From an uncultured Loktanella sp. (GTDB lineage Bacteria > Pseudomonadota > Alphaproteobacteria > Rhodobacterales > Rhodobacteraceae), in the NCBI GenBank assembly GCA_913061335.1, contig CAJXTP010000142.1:1-7611 (forward strand): a stretch of DNA of 7,611 bases. The letters run 5' to 3'. The position numbers and the translations under genes are program-made. This document shows, piece after piece, positions 5,804 through 7,611 of this stretch (within the stretch, counting starts at the first letter, position 1; each line of letters begins with the position of its first letter). The notes under the pieces are model-generated. The model saw only the letters and a list, made by a program, of their open reading frames with translations, searched no databases and had not been told where the DNA came from.

Positions 5804-6520
5804 AGAACGGCCCTTAAACCCAGTCGCCACAATGAATTTCTCGGAACTGTCTGACCGCGACGAAGGCGGCTTCACATAGGACACCTTCTTAAAATTAATC
5901 TTGAGCAGTCGGTTCAATTCGGCCTCAGCGCCACCAGCCAAAACCTTGGCCACGAACGTGCCGCCTTCGCTCAGTACGTCAAATGCGAAATAAGCCGCCG
6001 CCTCGCAAAGCGCCATAACGCGCAAGTGGTCGGTTTGCTTATGCCCGCAACTGGACGCCGCCATGTCAGACATCACAACATCGGCCTCGCCGCCAAGCCA
6101 TTCTTTGGTCTGCAAATCCGCATCATCCGCCATAAAATCAAGCTGATACATGACCGCACCCGGAATCGCTTCCATCTCTTGCAAATCAACGCCCAAGATC
6201 ATGCCGACATCTTTGCGCTTATTTTCACCAAGCGAATTGATCCGCGGCACAGCCACCTGCATCCAACCACCTGGCGCACAGCCAAGGTCAACCACACGTG
6301 CGCCTGGGATTAGGAACCGGAATTTATCGTCCAATTCCATGATCTTATAGGCCGCACGACCGCGCATGCCCTCGGCCTTGGCGCGGGTCACATATGGGTC
6401 GTTCAACTGGCGTTGCAGCCAAAGCGTCGACGAATTGGTCCGGCCACGCGCCGTTTTGACCTTAACAGTCAGATCGCGCAGGCCACGGCCCGATGAATTC
6501 TTTGTTGGTTTCTGTGCCAT
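5789..6520 (-). CDS. rlmE: 23S rRNA U2552 2'-O-methyltransferase RlmE
   Basis: RlmE (RrmJ/FtsJ) uses S-adenosylmethionine to methylate the ribose of U2552 in the A-loop of 23S rRNA, a late step in large-subunit maturation. The 243-residue protein has the SAM-binding motif DLGCAPGG (78-85) and a full K-D-K-E catalytic tetrad: K59, D152 in MSDMA, K192 in VAKVL and E227 in SSEKF. The family's RSRAAYKL-type segment appears as RGRAAYKI (53-60). Compared with E. coli (209 residues, K38) it has about 21 extra basic N-terminal residues and about 7 more between motifs, probably around 98-105. The AGGTGA ribosome-binding site is 6 bases before the ATG. It starts 16 bp after the ppx stop and is likely co-transcribed with it. 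Its stop lies inside the convergent glpR. Confidence 0.97.
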   Translation of the reverse strand: MAQKPTKNSSGRGLRDLTVKVKTARGRTNSSTLWLQRQLNDPYVTRAKAEGMRGRAAYKIMELDDKFRFLIPGARVVDLGCAPGGWMQVAVPRINSLGENKRKDVGMILGVDLQEMEAIPGAVMYQLDFMADDADLQTKEWLGGEADVVMSDMAASSCGHKQTDHLRVMALCEAAAYFAFDVLSEGGTFVAKVLAGGAEAELNRLLKINFKKVSYVKPPSSRSDSSEKFIVATGFKGRSSGEM

Positions 6521-6536
6521 ACTGGCTCACCTAGTC

Positions 6537-7611
6537 CTAATAAGGCGCATCTTCAAGCACGCCGTCCGCAGACATCTGCGCATAAAGCAGACCTTCGCGT
6601 AGACCGCGATCAGCAACCGACAGTCGATCCGTCGGCCAAAGCCGCATCAAAGCCTGCAATATCGCAGCGCCCGACATAATTAGCGCCTGCCGGTCTTTGC
6701 CAATACGCGGGTCAGCGCGGCGCCCAGTTGGCCCAAGCGTCAGGTAATTGCGGATCACCGTATCAATCTGATCGGTCGTCATACGCAGCCCGTCCACCTT
6801 GGTCCGGTCATAGCGTTTCAACCCCAAATGGCTGGCAGCAACGGTCGTCACCGTCCCGCTCGTGCCCACAATCTGAAACCCTTCACGGGTTTGGGCTGCG
6901 GCATAAGGCGAGAAATCCTCAAGACTTTCTTCAAAGAACCACGACATCAGGGCAAACCGTGCTGCGTCATCCTCAACATCTGCGAACTGATCGCGCAGCG
7001 TCGCCACGCCAAGCGGCACAGAAATCCAATCGACAACCTTGGCGGCCGCAAACGGTCCGGGGTCAGACTTAAACCCCGCATGCAGCCGCATAATCGCCCG
7101 CGGGCGTTCACGTTGCGGCACATTTGTCAGGTCAATCCAGACCAATTCGGTGGACCCGCCGCCAATATCAACAACCAGCAACTGATCAGTCTTGGTGCTG
7201 ACCAGCGGCGCACAGGAAATCACGGCAAGGCGCGCTTCTTCCTCTGGCTGAATAATCTCGAGCGTCAAACCGGTTTCGCGGCGGACTTGCGCCACAAAAT
7301 TCTGCCCATTACGGGCACGACGACAGGCTTCTGTCGCGACAAGGCGCATGTTTTTCACACCATGCCTATCCAGTTTTTGGCGGCAAATACGGATCGCATT
7401 GATCGTCCGGTTCATCGACGCACGCGACAATTTCCCAGTACTCTCAAGGCCGTGCCCAAGCTGGACCGACTTCGAAAAGCTATCAACGACGTGGAATTGA
7501 CTACCCTTGGGTTGGGCAATCAACATCCGACAACTGTTTGTTCCCAGATCAAGCGCGGCATAAAGCCCCGCCGGATCGGGTTGGTGTGGCGCGGGGGTCT
7601 CAACCGCTTTA
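6537..7611 (-). CDS. Ppx/GppA-family phosphatase, 5' end cut
   Basis: The reading frame stays open to the right edge of the window, so the N-terminus is missing; 357 residues are visible. The family comprises exopolyphosphatases, which release phosphate from polyphosphate, and pppGpp phosphohydrolases. Visible motifs, numbered from the edge, are AALDLGTNS (18-26, phosphate loop 1 with D21), EEEA (123-126, catalytic glutamate region), VVDIGGGSTE (146-155, phosphate loop 2) and GTSGTVTT (249-256). ADRGLREGLL (333-342) is the typical end of the ASKHA domain, and the protein stops soon after it. It therefore lacks the C-terminal HD-like domain of the roughly 500-residue E. coli Ppx and GppA. The internal ATG at 7524-7526 would delete phosphate loop 1 and is not the start. 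Whether it acts on polyphosphate or pppGpp cannot be decided from the sequence. Upstream partner of rlmE. Confidence 0.93.
   Translation of the reverse strand, partial: KAVETPAPHQPDPAGLYAALDLGTNSCRMLIAQPKGSQFHVVDSFSKSVQLGHGLESTGKLSRASMNRTINAIRICRQKLDRHGVKNMRLVATEACRRARNGQNFVAQVRRETGLTLEIIQPEEEARLAVISCAPLVSTKTDQLLVVDIGGGSTELVWIDLTNVPQRERPRAIMRLHAGFKSDPGPFAAAKVVDWISVPLGVATLRDQFADVEDDAARFALMSWFFEESLEDFSPYAAAQTREGFQIVGTSGTVTTVAASHLGLKRYDRTKVDGLRMTTDQIDTVIRNYLTLGPTGRRADPRIGKDRQALIMSGAAILQALMRLWPTDRLSVADRGLREGLLYAQMSADGVLEDAPY

Noticed and set aside
5242..5832. 196-codon minus-strand open frame covering most of glpR.
   Set aside because: It is antisense to the complete DeoR-family motifs of glpR and shows no domain or start signals.
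6537..7526. Ppx/GppA gene beginning at the ATG at 7526.
   Set aside because: The codons between 7527 and 7611 continue the same frame and encode the conserved ALDLGTNS phosphate loop, so the true start lies beyond the window.

Overview
The window looks like a chromosomal segment of an alphaproteobacterium, most likely of the Rhodobacterales/Roseobacter group. This rests on the general look of the proteins and on a perfect GTTC-N7-GTTC LexA box in front of recA, which is the alphaproteobacterial SOS operator and not the enterobacterial CTG-N10-CAG form. Base composition is moderate and even, coding density is very high, and no mobile element, CRISPR array, tRNA or rRNA gene was seen. The species assignment is inference.

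Layout from left to right: recA lies on the minus strand (41-1135). A 194-bp divergent control region (1136-1329) follows, carrying the LexA box, a candidate recA promoter and two TTAACCA motifs resembling CtrA half-sites. Next is a small plus-strand sulfotransferase-like gene (1330-1935), whose 3' end overlaps the 3' end of glpK by 20 bp. The minus-strand pair glpD-glpK (transcribed 4945 to 1916, 3-bp gap) encodes glycerol-3-phosphate dehydrogenase and glycerol kinase. A 99-bp divergent region (4946-5044) separates it from the plus-strand DeoR-family repressor gene glpR (5045-5803). The glpR 3' end overlaps by 15 bp the 3' end of rlmE (5789-6520, minus). rlmE is preceded at 16 bp by a ppx/gppA-family gene (6537 to the right edge, minus), which is cut by the window at its 5' end.

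The genes fall into three groups. (1) recA drives homologous recombination and the SOS response, with an unrelated-looking sulfotransferase sharing its control region. (2) glpR/glpD/glpK form a local glycerol-catabolism module: GlpK makes glycerol 3-phosphate, GlpD oxidises it to dihydroxyacetone phosphate and feeds electrons to quinone, and GlpR is expected to repress the pair. No glycerol facilitator or transporter is in the window. (3) ppx-rlmE pairs an exopolyphosphatase/pppGpp phosphohydrolase homologue with the 23S rRNA U2552 2'-O-methyltransferase.

No clearly new biological system is visible. The items most worth a second look are the recA/sulfotransferase control region (LexA box beside paired CtrA-like motifs), the sulfotransferase of unknown substrate, a glycerol kinase lacking the fructose-1,6-bisphosphate regulatory loop, a glpR without a Shine-Dalgarno sequence, and two tail-to-tail gene overlaps that leave no room for conventional terminators. 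The longest stretch without a gene is the 194-bp region at 1136-1329.
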